Shown in pieces: positions 1 through 12,260 of a DNA stretch of 64,000 bases. The stretch is from Alitta virens. Its lineage: Eukaryota > Annelida > Polychaeta > Phyllodocida > Nereididae. Below the pieces are notes generated by a model. That model saw only the letters and a list, made by a program, of their open reading frames with translations, ran no database searches and was not told the DNA's origin. The stretch covers positions 53,228,329 through 53,292,328 of the forward strand of contig OW028573.1 of assembly GCA_932294295.1 (NCBI GenBank). The letters run 5' to 3'. The translations under genes and the position numbers were made by a program. How positions within the stretch are numbered: the first letter of the stretch is position 1; each line of letters starts with the position of its first letter.

Positions 1-31
1 CGCAGACTTCCGATTTGGAATGCTATCTGGG
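1..31. mobile_element. right end of a CCCAGATAGC MITE, cut by window edge
   Basis: The stretch ending GGAATGCTATCTGGG at base 31 is the same terminal sequence that closes the complete 119-bp MITE at 46349-46467. Only this end lies inside the window, so its size and target duplication cannot be judged. Confidence 0.7.
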
Positions 32-742
32 TATGACCATCTGTAGTATAAGTGAAATAATGCTGTTATTATATATAATATTAAGATAAAACTTTTTTTA
101 AGCAGATATATTAATCTTAATAAATAGATTAGTATATTGCTTTTTAAAAACATTAATCCCGAATAATCCGTTAAATATATTCAATTTCAAGCAGATTATG
201 CAATATGGTGTCAAAAATCTCATCTGGATTGGGGTGGTTCTTAGTATAGGTCGAGATGGTATCGGGTCATATATTGGATAACTTTTAAAAAGCAAGTATA
301 CCTCAGATCCTAAAACTGACCACATCTTATTGACGTCCTTTGTTAAGGCTGTCCAATAGTTTGTTGGTATTGAATGAGAAAGTTTCATATGTATATGTTT
401 GCAAACGTGTGGGGGCAGCAGTTTTCCGAATACTTTTGTGAACATAATTTGGCCTTGATTGTCTAATAAATTTAATCATCCAATACAAACACTCAAATAG
501 AAAGCCTTAATAAAGGACTTCATAATCATGTATTCAGTTTTGTAATCTGGTGCATACTTTAAAGGGCTCTATGTACGCTGATTGTAAGCATCATATACAT
601 GCAGATGCTTGGTGTCCTAATACTTTCTGAGGGCACAGCAAACTTGTGTATTCCAGGATGTCATATGTGAACACTTATCTATTTCACAATATGACTCTAA
701 GGGTTAACGCAATAAATATGCCTCACTATGCTAACGCTCAAA
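32..742. other. unique AT-rich DNA, no gene seen
   Basis: A 115-codon open frame on the minus strand (98-445) has no recognisable domain and no codon pattern. I see no RNA gene, repeat or splice-bounded exon here. Confidence 0.5.
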
Positions 743-1090
743 ACAGCACTTATACTTTAACTAATACCAATGCTCCTGACTGCCTTAACTGGCTTCTAAT
801 CTCAAGAGGCAGCTATGTCATTTGCAACAGCCAATCAGAATGCAGCTGAATACAAATTCCCTGAGCTTGATGGCAATTATTTTGCTAGTTTACCAGTAAG
901 ACTTAAATACAAACAAATTTGCCAAATAGCCTATAGGTTGGCATATGGCATTGAATGTCTAACAGTGAAATTGCAGATTCCCAGCAAACAGGCAAATAAT
1001 TCCCCGAAAATAAGTGGTAAGTACCCATAAATAATGGAAGTTATTACTTAGAATATGCAGGAAAATTATTTTGTGTATAATATTTCCATT
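743..1090 (+). repeat. dispersed repeat, paralogous to the interior of the 63.15-63.89 kb element
   Basis: From the CAGCACTTATACTTTAACTA motif onward this matches 63194-63730 closely, including the segments AGAGGCAGCT, GCCAATCAGAATG and AATAAGTGGTA. The copy near the window end has about 190 extra bases (63444-63630) and sits inside an element with terminal inverted repeats. This copy lacks recognisable ends. It is probably a decayed, internally deleted relative of that non-autonomous DNA transposon. The two short plus-strand open frames across it are by-products. Confidence 0.65.
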
Positions 1091-2123
1091 TTTTTAGGTG
1101 ATACACTTATTTTAAATCTGAAATGTTTAGCCACCATGGTTGCTGTAATATTATCTCTTTTTAAATGGCACCCCTTAAAATGAAAAGGGAAACCAGGTGT
1201 GTTTTAGAGCAAGTGATTGCTATTCAATATAAAAAAAAGAAAAAAATTTGCACTATGACTTTTTATATCATGTGGTACCATAGTATTGTGTTGGTTCTTA
1301 AACTCTCATTAATTATGTAAAATATTTTCAACTGCATTTCTGAAAGCTATTGTGCATCACAGAAGAAATATTCACATACATCACTGCACCTTTGTCAATA
1401 TGTTTTTTCAACTGAATGGAAAATATGACTCATTGAAGACCATTGTGGTTGCTTACTGGGCTTTTTCTGTACAATTCTATTGGAACAATGTAATAATGTA
1501 TCACTGCAGCAAGGCTGTAACAAAGAAGCCCATTCATCAAACTGACTTTGTTTGAGATTTTCCTCTGCAGCTTGAGGTTATTGGAATTACTTAATTATTT
1601 ATATGGCGCTGTGGTTAGTCTGACGTTTTTAACGTGGTTTACAATCTATTTGAGATTATGGGATTAGTGAATAGAAGAGATAAAAAAAAAACAGATTGCA
1701 GTTTATCACCTGTCTTTGTAAACCTGTCACAAAGGAATTGCCATTTAATGTATTTTGTCATTTCTTACAGACGGCTTGACAACTGCCAACCTAGACGCCT
1801 TACATACAGCTTGTTAAGCATTTGCAATATCAGGTGCCTGCAAATATATCTGCCCCTCCTAAGGGCTTCAATTATCAAGGCCTTTAAGGCGATATACCTC
1901 CATCTTTCCTCTATGTCACATGTTCTCGTGTGGCCTAAAGGAAATAATATATCCTTTCTTATTGACAATAACACATCAAGCAAGATATGCTCGTAGTACT
2001 GCTCTAGCTGCCAAATCTTTAACACTTTACGATAACGATAATGATAATCTTTATTGTCATGAAAACATGAAATTTGTTATGGCGACATGTACACTTTGTT
2101 TCATAAAATATTGTTGACTCCAG
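1091..2123. other. AT-rich DNA without a recognisable gene
   Basis: The interval holds short open frames on both strands (1352-1555, 1634-1996 and the complementary 1765-2025) that overlap each other and resemble no family I know. A short GATAAC/GATAAT run at 2030-2050 followed by AATCTTTATTGTCATG looks like the simple-repeat tail of an old retroelement on the minus strand, but no body can be recognised. Confidence 0.4.
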
Positions 2124-2325
2124 ACAGCTGTAGCTACCTATTCCTGGCTGTAGCTATAACTGGCTAAAGCCAGCTGCAGCTGTCTATTCCTAGCTTATGG
2201 TCGGCTTACTTAAAAAAAGCCAGACAGTTCTGGTTAGTTGCAGGTATTATCATATAACAAAAGTTGTCTAGATTTGTGACAGTCTTGGTTTAATTTGACA
2301 GGCCGTTTTTAATGAAACTAAGTGT
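2124..2325 (-). repeat. dispersed repeat family R1, copy 1
   Basis: It shares with 7045-7290, 13668-13935 and 44108-44465 a GGCTGTAGCTATAACTGGCT-like end, a near-palindromic CTGGCTAAAGCCAG core, a TCTATTCCTAGCTTATGGT-like stretch, and a far end reading GGCCGTTTTTAATGAAACTA. Copies 1 and 3 are inverted relative to copies 2 and 4. No coding sequence is seen, so it is likely a non-autonomous element. Confidence 0.6.
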
Positions 2326-2931
2326 ACATGTACTTGGAGTGTAATATCGATGTTTCCTTATGTATCTATTTAGTGTCAGAGATGGTCTTATTATGGTATG
2401 TTAGGTGCTTGATTACCAGAAGGTTATAGATTTTATTTTAGACAATTGTTTACATAAATATATTTTTATCCTTTCTTATGTTTTTATTACATTGTAATAT
2501 ATATTGCTTCAGCATTCTTTGGCTTGACTTGAGAAATTGCATGTTTGTGATTAAAATTTTTAACAAAATTTCAGCCAATTTCATAGACTTAGAAACCATT
2601 CTCACAGAGTGAATAGTATCATCGTTCTCAATTATGAGCTTATTGATAATACAACACAACACCAATTGAATAACAGTGTGCAGTTCATAGATGTAGACCA
2701 GCAAATTTTGATGGACATTCAGGCTGCTACAGGCGCAATTGTAACAGGTTATGCATGGTCACGATCCCCTTGATAACTGTCTAAACATGCAACAAGGGAC
2801 CGTATGTACAATGTACGTATGGTGGACCTAAGGATTTTTAGTACATGATCTTTCCAGTAGTATCTTCACTTCTCAGAATCTATTACTGATAAACTATCAA
2901 CGTATACACAATATGACTTTCACATCATATC

Positions 2932-3073
2932 ACTTACAGCAGATTTCATAGATCTAGAAACTTAATTCCAGAGGACATAATGTTAATCCACGATTCTCAT
3001 TGGTTGAGAGACTGCCGATGGGAGTCGTGGATTCATATGATTAGATTCCAAGTCTGTGAAATCTCCTGAAAGC
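2932..3073. mobile_element. diverged palindromic MITE, same family as 19831-20026
   Basis: The left end CACTTACAGCAGATTTCATAG and the right end reading GTCTGTGAAATCTCCTGAAAG are imperfect inverted repeats of each other. The centre contains ATTGGTTGAGAGACTGCC and TGGGAGTCGTGGATTCATATGA, which match the centre of the better preserved copy at 19.8 kb. The arms have decayed more here. Confidence 0.65.
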
Positions 3074-6000
3074 TATGCATTATCTTAATATGCATAGCCA
3101 TCACAATCTTGTCACTCCATGTCATATGAGACAAAATCTTCAATAGTGGATGGTAGCAAAGATTTCTAGATATTTCTATTGCAGAACTCCTTTTGAAAAC
3201 ACATCTATCAACCTTGTAATTCCTATGTCTAAAAAACACTTGAAAGCAAACCCCAGCTGTTGCGAGTATTCTCATGTACAATAATCCAGGCTTGCCAAGT
3301 TGCTTGGTAATGATGCAGTCTTGAAGATAAAATTCCGGTTAATCAGAATTTCTATAGAGCTCTTCAATCCGCATGAATCTCTATTATATTCTGATTACAA
3401 GAACCTTCTCGAAATTGGTGCATACCATGTCCTTAACAATACCCTTGTTGAGGCCTAGGGAAGAAAATTGCCTGTTAATAGGCCCTGCTATTGTCTTCTG
3501 TAAATGCCACATGGAAATCAAGGATAAGGATCAGCCTGTAAAGCCATTACATTTCTCTTATAGTGCTTATTGAATAAAATGTATAAAGTGGATGTGCACT
3601 GTTAAAAAAATACAACATTTACATCTGCATTATGTTTAACTGCAATAAATATTCTATTTTTCACCTAGATATCAGAAGAATAAAGTCATGAAGTCATTCA
3701 CGAATAGTGTATAATTTGCGAAGCTGTGATCCTAGTGGAAAGTGAAAAAGGAATGTCAGAACTACAGCATGCCATCAATTACAAATGCCACGATTCACTT
3801 TACACCAGTCTAATTTATAATTGCAACATAAAATTCAGCCACTTTGATGAAGAAACATTGTGAAGACCATGGCAGCTCACCCTGGTGCACTCATAATGTC
3901 TGCTTTCAAATGTTGTAGCAGAGAGAGAGTTATGAATAGGTGATGAATTATGAATCTTTCAAATGCATTCGAAATGTATATGTTACCTTGGCAACCTATC
4001 AGTGAGAGCAATGAAACATCAAGCTAAACATTTTATCAGGTTTAGACGTATGCATGGTTGCTGAATAATATGGACAATATACAGCAAACCATGAAAGGTG
4101 TAGTCAGTATAGGCTTGACATTAGGAAACAGAATTAAAAAAAAAGCTTAGTCGGGGACGGGCAATCAAATGTTTTTTTTTAATACTAACCATAATAAAGC
4201 TACATACAGGCTAGATTTTTAAAAACAAGATTTTAGGAATTTAATCACATTGTCAGACCGGTCCCCAGCAAATGTTCACTCAAATAACCTCCGAGGTCAC
4301 ATGATGACGGACCACATTGCCCCCTGGCTTGTACCAGACATTTCAAAGGAAAATCATCCAGCCATCAGGTTCGTCTAACATAAATATATATATATATACT
4401 GACTTTAAATGTCTTTTTTACAAGACTTTTTCTTTGATATGAACCAAAATAAGGCTTCAATTAAGCCGTTGATATCAGCAAATGAAGTTCATCCAATGCA
4501 ATTCTTGCATAATTACATATTTGACCTTTCCAAAACCATTAATATTTTTGACCTTGTGAATCAATGTTCCCTTGTTAACTGAACAGAGGTCAGTTGGAAA
4601 AGACTGAATTATCAAGTTGCACAAATGAAGCAATTATCTCTGATGTCTCGCATCCTTTGCAGAAGGATGACAAATCAATGCCACACCAAGGAAATAAAAT
4701 GCTTATTGAGAAATATTGCCAACGTCTTTGTTGTAAACAGTGCAGATGACCACATGGGACCAACTGCTGCAAAAATAAAAAAATATATATATGCAGTAAT
4801 GCTTTGGCACAAATTACAAAATCATAAGTTTGAGTTAATCTTCATGGAACATACTTTTCTGCGAAACAGACTGGCTCTGATTAATATTTTTTTTCAAAAT
4901 TATAATATCATGTAATACAGAAAAATGTGGAGTATTTGGTTTTCACATCAAACCTACCACATTCTCTTTTTTTGCTTCATGTTTTGGCAATCTTATATAT
5001 AAATTGGATTGCTTCTTTAAAGTAACTGTTGTTATAAAGCTGCATAATCAATTACCTATTTTAGTCTTTTAAGTCCTCAAGCCAATGATGCAATTGCGTG
5101 AGTATCACACGAAGAATTATGTATAATTGTACACATTGCTTTAGAAATGGAGCGTTTCGGATGACTGTGTGTCAAAGTGACTAGGGTGTTTTGGTTGTTT
5201 TTCTCCTTTTCAAACATTGTCAACTCTTACGAAAACACAAAAACTGAATATTTTGATATTCATAGTGGAACCCATTTGCTCTTATGCTCAAACCCATCAT
5301 GGAATGTACTGTAACCTTGTAGGGTCTCTGAAGGCAAAATAGCACTGTGGGCGAACTTGCTATAATGTCACACAGGACATGTAAATCTAGCGCTAAAATC
5401 CATTCCGATTCTGTGGTTTTTTTACAATACATTTTTTCTGTATATGTGGGTGTAATCTGCAATCTTTCTTCAATGTTCCCTGAAGAGGTGTTTAATTTCG
5501 GATGACAACATCATTCATTCGTAAAGGGATTGGAATTAACGAGTAATGGACGTGTATACCAAAGCCGTGCATATTATACGCAGTAAAACAACTTGGAGCG
5601 ATAACAACCCAAACCTATCCATATCTAGCAGGAGACACCTATCAGCTTTTTGTTGTGCTGAGCCTTTCTAAGGCTATTATAACATGAAGCTTGGTTTTTT
5701 GCTTATCTTTTTCTGCAGAATAAACTCATAGCATCAAATGCAACGATTATGTTGCTTCTGCTAACAGGCCTGGCATCTGATATTACCTGAGTAATGTCAA
5801 TATTAATGTAATGCAGCGGCGATTGCCTAATTAGGATCATCACACATGTTTCATGTGACATTTATGAGTCAATAGTCGTATTTTTTCTGCTTAATGTACA
5901 AAAGATCGATTTCTTTCCATTTTCATCAGACTAGTATAATATCAGATATGATGGAAATTCTCCTGTATAATATTTGTGTATTCATATATCTCCCTATCGT

Positions 6001-6247
6001 TTTGAGTTTAGTAACTAATTTCCCTGCATTCTCACAGAACAGGCCACAAAGGTTAAAAGCTTTCTATTCCATGATCCAAGCTAGCAACACCCATCCCATC
6101 ATTTTCATATTACGACGTAATTTACTTGGCACCCAGACTGCCCCAGTTTTTGCCCAGGATGAGGTTATATCAAGATCTTGGACTTTGTGGCACACAATTC
6201 TAAAGCTATTGCTCTCTATTTGATAGACAAATTAACAGCAAGCAGTT
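3074..6247. other. unique AT-rich DNA, no gene seen
   Basis: There are only short random open frames (for example 3033-3281 minus, 4625-4915 plus, 5894-6223 plus), none with a recognisable domain. An X-box-like GTTACCTTGGCAAC lies at 3982-3995. About 4250-4350 is richer in G and C than its surroundings but has no coding signal. Confidence 0.45.
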
Positions 6248-6263
6248 GGGGGGGGGGGGGGGG
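6248..6263 (+). repeat. homopolymer run of 16 G
   Basis: Uninterrupted G tract in AT-rich DNA. Similar G tracts occur at about 53183-53199 and 60535-60561, inside the duplicated block. Confidence 0.9.
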
Positions 6264-6919
6264 ATTCTTGAATGCAGTGACAATGTTGACATTGAACAAA
6301 CTACCAACATCATATGAAATCTATAGTGACGGAAGGACATAAATTGATGAAATTTGAATTAACTGTATTGAATAATCAATAAATAAATAGGTACTCTGTT
6401 AAAATGATTTGTGATATGGTTTAGCTTACATATCTGTGAACAATTCAAAATATACATAATCTTACAAGCATGTGAAAACTATAGGAAAAGTAAGTTTAAT
6501 AGCTGCGTGACGGAAGGACATTTCTTGCAACCAACCTCAAGACTTCTGATTACATATAATATGAGGTTTTCTGTGAAATTCATAAACCGCACAATTAGTT
6601 TGATGGCAGAATACAATTGCCTGAATAGTGGTCTTTAATTTATAATATAAGTGTAATTCAATATAGACAATAAGTACTATATACAGCAACTTACAAAATT
6701 CTGATATTTCTGATGATGTTGGAAAATGTATGTCTGAGTACGTGGTTATAGTGAAATGAAGGTAAATGATTCTCTGATCCAGAGGGCAAATAAATACACA
6801 TTGAAATTGCTTTAGTTTATACGTGTCCCTTAAAGCAATTTTACAAGCATCTGTCATTCACCAATGTTTTATATTACAAAAGTGTATATTATATGCTAGC
6901 TATATTGATGCAGTAGATA

Positions 6920-6933
6920 GTTACCATGGCAAC
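6920..6933. promoter_or_regulatory. X-box-like palindrome
   Basis: GTTACCATGGCAAC matches the palindromic X-box bound by RFX-family factors (GTNRCC, short spacer, RGYAAC). It is isolated here; related sites lie at 3982, 10675 and 29934, with a cluster at 36.6-38.8 kb. Confidence 0.35.
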
Positions 6934-7044
6934 CATGCAGTTGATGGAATTATGGTATTAACTAAAGAGCTCTAAGTAATATATGAAATGCAGGTAGATT
7001 TTCACGAGGACAAACAATGTCACATGAGATGAGGGCTAGGATAT

Positions 7045-7290
7045 GTGTACAGTTAGTTTCATTAAAAACGGCCCGTCAAATTGAGTCTAGCTAACGCTGC
7101 AATTGCTGGCTACTCAAAACCGATCTAAAAGTACATATTTATGATATATTATATTAATTTCTTACATTTGCCAATGTTTACACTTTTCTGGTGATAAATG
7201 TAAGCTGACTATTAGCTATGGCAGTGGACAGAAGCAGCTGGAATTAGCATGTTTAGACCAGTCAGGTTTAGGCAGCTAAGGTAGTATGAA
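7045..7290 (+). repeat. dispersed repeat family R1, copy 2
   Basis: It begins with TTAGTTTCATTAAAAACGGC and contains GCTGGCTACTCAAAACCGAT, GTAAGCTGACTATTAGCTA and GACAGAAGCAGCTGG. All are shared with the copy at 44.1 kb in the same order and orientation. It is non-coding. Confidence 0.6.
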
Positions 7291-7945
7291 ACTGACTGTA
7301 TATATTATACACAGTTTTCATGAAAGCATTATGTGGTCTGGGAATGAAAAACAAGTTAAGACAGAATGATTTAGTGTAAAAATAATGAAGCCTTTGATAT
7401 CATATTTGTTCTAGCATGACATACAACTATACTACTGATTCGTGAGTTGTTATATATATTTATTTCATATTTTTCATATGCTGTGAGCTGTCTCTGAACA
7501 ATTTGAGGCAAATCAATTATGCCGTTTTTGAGCAGAAAAATGGCACGCCGTTTTGATATTATTACAGCAGATAAAAATAGCTTTTTTCAGTTTTTTTAGT
7601 GACTTTTTGAATTTGGTTAATGCAAATACGTAGTTCAGAACATTGTGAACTAAGTTTATAATAAATGAAAAATATGACTGATTGCGCTACAGGGAAATGA
7701 TTAAGTGCATTGTTTTATTAATGATGAAATACATCTTTTTATTATAGCAGCTCTAAGTGATATAATAAACGTGTTTATCAACTTGCAGCCAGACGTTATC
7801 ATGGAAAAGCAACTCAATATATGAGTTCTGCTGTAACAGCAAAGCTATGTTTTGAATACTGATATTGGTTTTTATGCATATGTTTTTTTTATTCAAGATC
7901 AACTGAACGCAAAGTTCACTTTCTTAAACTGCACAAATGAAGCCT

Positions 7946-7953
7946 TACTACCA

Positions 7954-8020
<67 letters not shown>

Positions 8021-8034
8021 CACTACCACTACCA

Positions 8035-8068
<34 letters not shown>

Positions 8069-8112
8069 CACTACCACTACCACTACCACTACTACTACCA
8101 CTACTACTACCA

Positions 8113-8143
<31 letters not shown>

Positions 8144-8187
8144 CACTACCACTACCACTACCACTACTACTACCACTACTACTACCA

Positions 8188-8236
<49 letters not shown>

Positions 8237-8244
8237 CACTACTA

Positions 8245-8287
<43 letters not shown>

Positions 8288-8448
8288 TACTACTACTACT
8301 ACTACCACTACCACTACTACTACTACTACTACCACTACCACTACCACTACTACTACCACTACTACTACTACTACTACTTCTACTACTACTACTACTACTA
8401 CCACTACCACTACTACTACTACTACTACCACTACCACTACCACTACTA

Positions 8449-8515
<67 letters not shown>

Positions 8516-8523
8516 CACTACTA

Positions 8524-8563
<40 letters not shown>

Positions 8564-8619
8564 CACTACCACTACCACTACCACTACTACTACTACTACT
8601 ACTACCACTACCACTACCA

Positions 8620-8692
<73 letters not shown>

Positions 8693-8751
8693 CACTACTA
8701 CTACTACTACTACCACTACTACTACTACCACTACTACTACCACTACTACTA

Positions 8752-8827
<76 letters not shown>
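7946..8827 (+). repeat. ACT/ACC trinucleotide microsatellite, 882 bp
   Basis: About 294 uninterrupted triplets alternate between runs of CTA and CCA, with two rare CTT variants at 8281 and 8377. The 96-bp spacing between those variants, flanked by nearly the same order of CTA/CCA blocks, shows a higher-order internal duplication. Several frames stay open throughout (apparent poly-Leu, poly-Tyr/His, poly-Ser/Gly and poly-Val proteins). This is expected from a stop-free triplet repeat and is not evidence of a gene. Confidence 0.97.
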
Positions 8828-9686
8828 GAGTCAATGTTACATCATGGAAAATGGATGTTACTTTTTACCAATATTTGCATGGTATTCATTGCAGATGACC
8901 AAAGCACCATCAGCATCAATGCCATCATGTAATGCCAAGTGCTTCCCTGAATGGGCAAAAAAAATAAAAAAGATGCACAGCCAAAATTACTGTATGCGCA
9001 AAATACTGTCACCTTGGTAAGTATATGGATATGATTGGTATAACAGCAAACTATTCGCATATGTATGCGGTATGTGTTCTAGGATACTTTCTCTGATGCC
9101 TTTGCAGAGTAGATCCGGTAGCTGATATTATAAAAGAAAAAAAAATCAACATCTAAAAGCTAATAATATTTCGGTGGTATTTATTTGTAAGCTTTCTCGT
9201 GGATTGAATTTCTTTTGAATAATGATAAAGGTGGCTTTTTGGAAATTGCCCTGTGGAAATTATTAAATGGATTGTATTAATTATGTAAAATAGCCGTCCA
9301 AGGCGCCCATGTATCATAACCTTCCATTCTGTTGCCTCGGAAGAGGGTTAAAATTGTGAAACAACAAAAACATCGCTGCATGCATTTTTGCGTAACCTTG
9401 ACTTTCGAGTGTGGCTTGTATTAATCCCCAATTCACAAGTTGTTGATCTTGCAATCTGGCAAAATTAGGGCAGGAAATTATTAATTCCATATAGATGAAA
9501 AATACAATCGTGGCAGATTGTATCCTGCACCATCTTCCCAAGCAAACAATAGGTCAAGTACGACATTGAGCTCTGTCCTTTTCCATGTTCCCTGACTTAT
9601 AATGAGACATGTTGGATTATCATATCTGACATGTTTTCCTCCTTTCCTATCTTAGTCAATGATAAATTAATTTATGACATACACCT
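8828..9686. other. unique DNA, no gene seen
   Basis: Short open frames at 8842-9060 and 9314-9541 on the minus strand have no recognisable similarity. No repeats were seen. Confidence 0.4.
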
Positions 9687-9698
9687 CACTGACCTCAG

Positions 9699-9884
9699 GG
9701 GCAGAGGCCTAGCTCAGAGGTAGCGCTTTGGGCTTCTAACCGCTGGGTCCCGGGTTCGATTCCCGGTCGAGCCTAAGTTGGATGGCTGTTTCATCCTTCG
9801 TCTCATTGCCATGGTCTCTGCCTGTCCTAATTAGCCCAACTGGTGCAGAAATACAGGACGTAAAGCCCTAATCACCCACCCACC
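9699..9884 (+). mobile_element. tRNA-derived SINE with perfect 12-bp target duplication
   Basis: The 5' part (about 9706-9774) is a tRNA-like head. It has the A-box-like TAGCTCAGAGGTAGCGC, an anticodon-loop-like CTTCTAA (TCT, arginine type), and the B-box-like GGTTCGATTCC inside a 5-bp CCGGG/CCCGG T-stem. The acceptor stem pairs only partly and seems to have lost about three bases, so it is not a working tRNA. A 110-bp unrelated body follows (containing CCCAACTGGTGCAGAAATAC and GACGTAAAGCCCTAATCACC), then a (CCCA)n tail. CACTGACCTCAG occurs directly before (9687-9698) and after (9885-9896). The perfect duplication suggests fairly recent insertion by LINE machinery. Confidence 0.9.
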
Positions 9885-9896
9885 CACTGACCTCAG

Positions 9897-11694
9897 ACCG
9901 AATGCATCAGATTGGTGGACATTCCATCCAGATATGTGGCTTGTGAAAGTCTTGGAACAGCCAGCCAGACTCTATTAGATCTTTAATTAAAAATCCCAAA
10001 CTCTGGTAAGACTCGCCCCTTCATCTAAATTTTCAATGACCTTATCGTGGACAATACTGAAGCATAATTGAAGTGAGTCATGGTACTTCAGCCCAAAAAA
10101 GATTGATATAGTAATTAGATTTTTGTAAAATAGAATCGAATAAGGAATTGCTTGCCTTACTTAAAATTTAAATATTCAATGTTATTGCTTTAACAGTAAT
10201 ATTATGATGGAAAGTTAATGTTTCATTCCAGATTAGAAGCACAATATGAATCTTAAATCTGAAATAACAGCGACATTTGTGTCTATAGTATCAATCTGTC
10301 AACTTGGGTAATGTGCACTGTAAACCTGTCGACTTATCAACCAACTGCCAAGGTCATTAGAAGTATCATGCCAATATAATATGGCATCATATTCTGGCAA
10401 TAAGACCACTGTATACATAGGTCGTATTATAATTGTAATTTTAGTTGCCTTCAAGAATGAAGATAAACAAAAATATACGATTATGATATCACAGTAAAAT
10501 CAGTGTGAATAAAACCATTGTCTCACAGTAGAATCAGCATATGAAGAAACCATTTTAAAACCTTTATGGGATCACAGAAAAACAACAGTGTATGTGATTG
10601 CAGTAGATAATTGTAAATGAAAATTCACATATGGCTTGAAGGGAGGCACCAGGGATCTGTATGCTACTGACACGGTAACCATAGCAACCCTTATAATAAG
10701 AGACTTTAGAAGCATTTGCTAATGAGCTGTAAGTGGATTTATATGAAGCATACAATTACGGCTAATATAATATATAGACCATGAAAATGATAATAGAGGA
10801 AATTGATATCAATAACAAAGTTGCACAGGACACCAATCATTAAATGCACAATATGCACGTAAGAAAGAAGTTGATAAATTATCAGAGCTATACTGAAACA
10901 AGGGTGCTTACAGGTCTGATATGGCTATGAAGAAAGAAGTTTTACCTTTCATATTCACAAATACGCTTATATATTCTTAAACGAGCATAGCTGTAGGCTA
11001 TGTTGTGGTACATTATTTGTGTATATGAAATATTAGCATCAGGAATGATATTTTGGTGAGAAATGTTTAGTAAATGAATACATCAGCATTTCATGAATCA
11101 TTATCTCTGGCAGTTTCACAGGTAAACGTAGAAAGCATTTCACGAATAACACATAAAGCATGTAAAGAAATACCCACCCATTTGCTGCTATCCAGGCCTC
11201 AAAGGTTGTAGTAGCAGTTTTTTAAGCAAACATGTTGACAATGCTAGGTTTACCAAATTTGCAAAACTAGTATGTATTGTGGCCACTGCTTATTTGTCTA
11301 ATTTGCCATGATGCATGAGTGAAAAAGAATAACAAGAATATTCTCTTTCAAAAAAAGAATAGATACCTGGTGTTGTGTGTAGAATGCCAGCAGCACTAGG
11401 CCTAAAATGTAAACACTTTAATACAGTATGATGGCTACTGCCTCATTAAGACCAGTGTTTGGGCCTTGTATACTTCATTCTTTACTCAGAATTTTACAAA
11501 TTTATTTATCTATCAGACTAGCACTACAATATCCTTGGATTGCCCATCAGACCACGAAATGCATTGTTATATGCCACCCAAGTACACTGAATAATATAAT
11601 TACTAATTTGTTCTGTTTTCACAAACCATTTTGAAGATGAAAAAGTACAGTCATCTGGTGTTTGAACTAAAATATAAATTCTACACATTTCCTT
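9897..11694. other. unique AT-rich DNA, no gene seen
   Basis: An X-box-like GTAACCATAGCAAC occurs at 10675-10688. Short open frames (10564-10755 minus, 11428-11634 plus, 11524-11730 minus) show no domain. Confidence 0.4.
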
Positions 11695-11765
11695 AAACAA
11701 TTCAGTCTTTATTTGACGAAAATCGGACAAATATTAGGGGAGCAGCAGCCTTTTAAAGTATATAT
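11695..11765 (-). repeat. 70-bp module shared with 42951-43017
   Basis: From ACAATTCAGTC through GACGAAAATCGGAC and GGGGAGCAGCAGCC to TTTTAAAGTATA this is nearly identical to 42951-43017, differing by one T insertion and one substitution. Read on the minus strand it ends in AAATAAAGACTGAATTGT, which resembles a polyadenylation signal and retroelement 3' end. In both places it borders unusually GC- and CpG-rich DNA on the plus-strand right side. Confidence 0.65.
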
Positions 11766-11859
11766 AATAGCGTAGGCAACCCCTTCCATGATTATGCTGG
11801 CTACGCTGCTGCTTGCGCTTAGGCGTTTTAGGCGATCCTGTTGACGATTTGTACGACAT
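11734..11859 (-). CDS. possible 41-codon ORF with basic, NLS-like N-terminus
   Basis: The frame starts at an ATG on the minus strand (11859 downward) and runs 41 codons to a TAA. The first part contains SPKTPKRKQQRSQHN, a lysine/arginine-rich stretch resembling a nuclear localisation signal. It sits inside the only CpG-rich patch of the first 16 kb, and its 3' half runs into the module shared with 42.95 kb. I do not recognise a family, the Kozak context is weak, and no clear splice donor is visible. It may be a first exon, part of an unidentified retroelement, or chance. Confidence 0.2.
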   Translation of the reverse strand: MSYKSSTGSPKTPKRKQQRSQHNHGRGCLRYYIYFKRLLLP

Positions 11860-12260
11860 GAAGTTGCACTATAATCAAACTTTTCTCGGCTTCTACTTTT
11901 CGGATCTTCGTTTGTAAGTTCCGCGTTTGTATTACGGTTCTAATGGTGTGCAATTTACCCCCAACAGTTTTGACACAATTTGACTATTATGTGAAACCCA
12001 GCTATCCCCCTCCCTGCATACGCTGCCTACGCTGCTGCTGCGTTGACCTATAAATTTTCACTCCTCAGGCCGTTCGTTCGTAAATATACCTGGTCTTTCA
12101 TAGAACATAGTATGATAGTTCTATACTTTATAAAGGCCTAGGCCCAGGTATAAAAATGTGCTGAATTGTTTGCTCGGAAATTTGGTGTTTTCTCAAGCTA
12201 CGCCATTTTACAACAAGCTAAATGTAGTTAAATGTCTTGACTGGTTTGAATTCGGTACCC
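11766..12260. promoter_or_regulatory. CpG-rich patch, possible promoter or GC-rich transposon body
   Basis: CpG dinucleotides are frequent here and nearly absent around it. Short repeats of CTACGCTGCTGCT-like sequence occur at about 11808 and 12027, and a TATAAAG lies near 12128 on the plus strand. This could be a promoter region for a minus-strand transcript, or the body of the element that ends in the shared module at 11695-11765. The sequence alone does not decide. Confidence 0.3.

Noticed and set aside
7852..8932. Large open frames giving poly-Leu, poly-Tyr/His, poly-Ser/Gly and poly-Val proteins
   Set aside because: All are readings of one triplet microsatellite in different frames; stop-free by composition, with no flanking domain.
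9699..9884. Functional tRNA-Arg gene
   Set aside because: The acceptor and anticodon stems do not pair properly, and the sequence continues into a SINE body and tail flanked by a target duplication.
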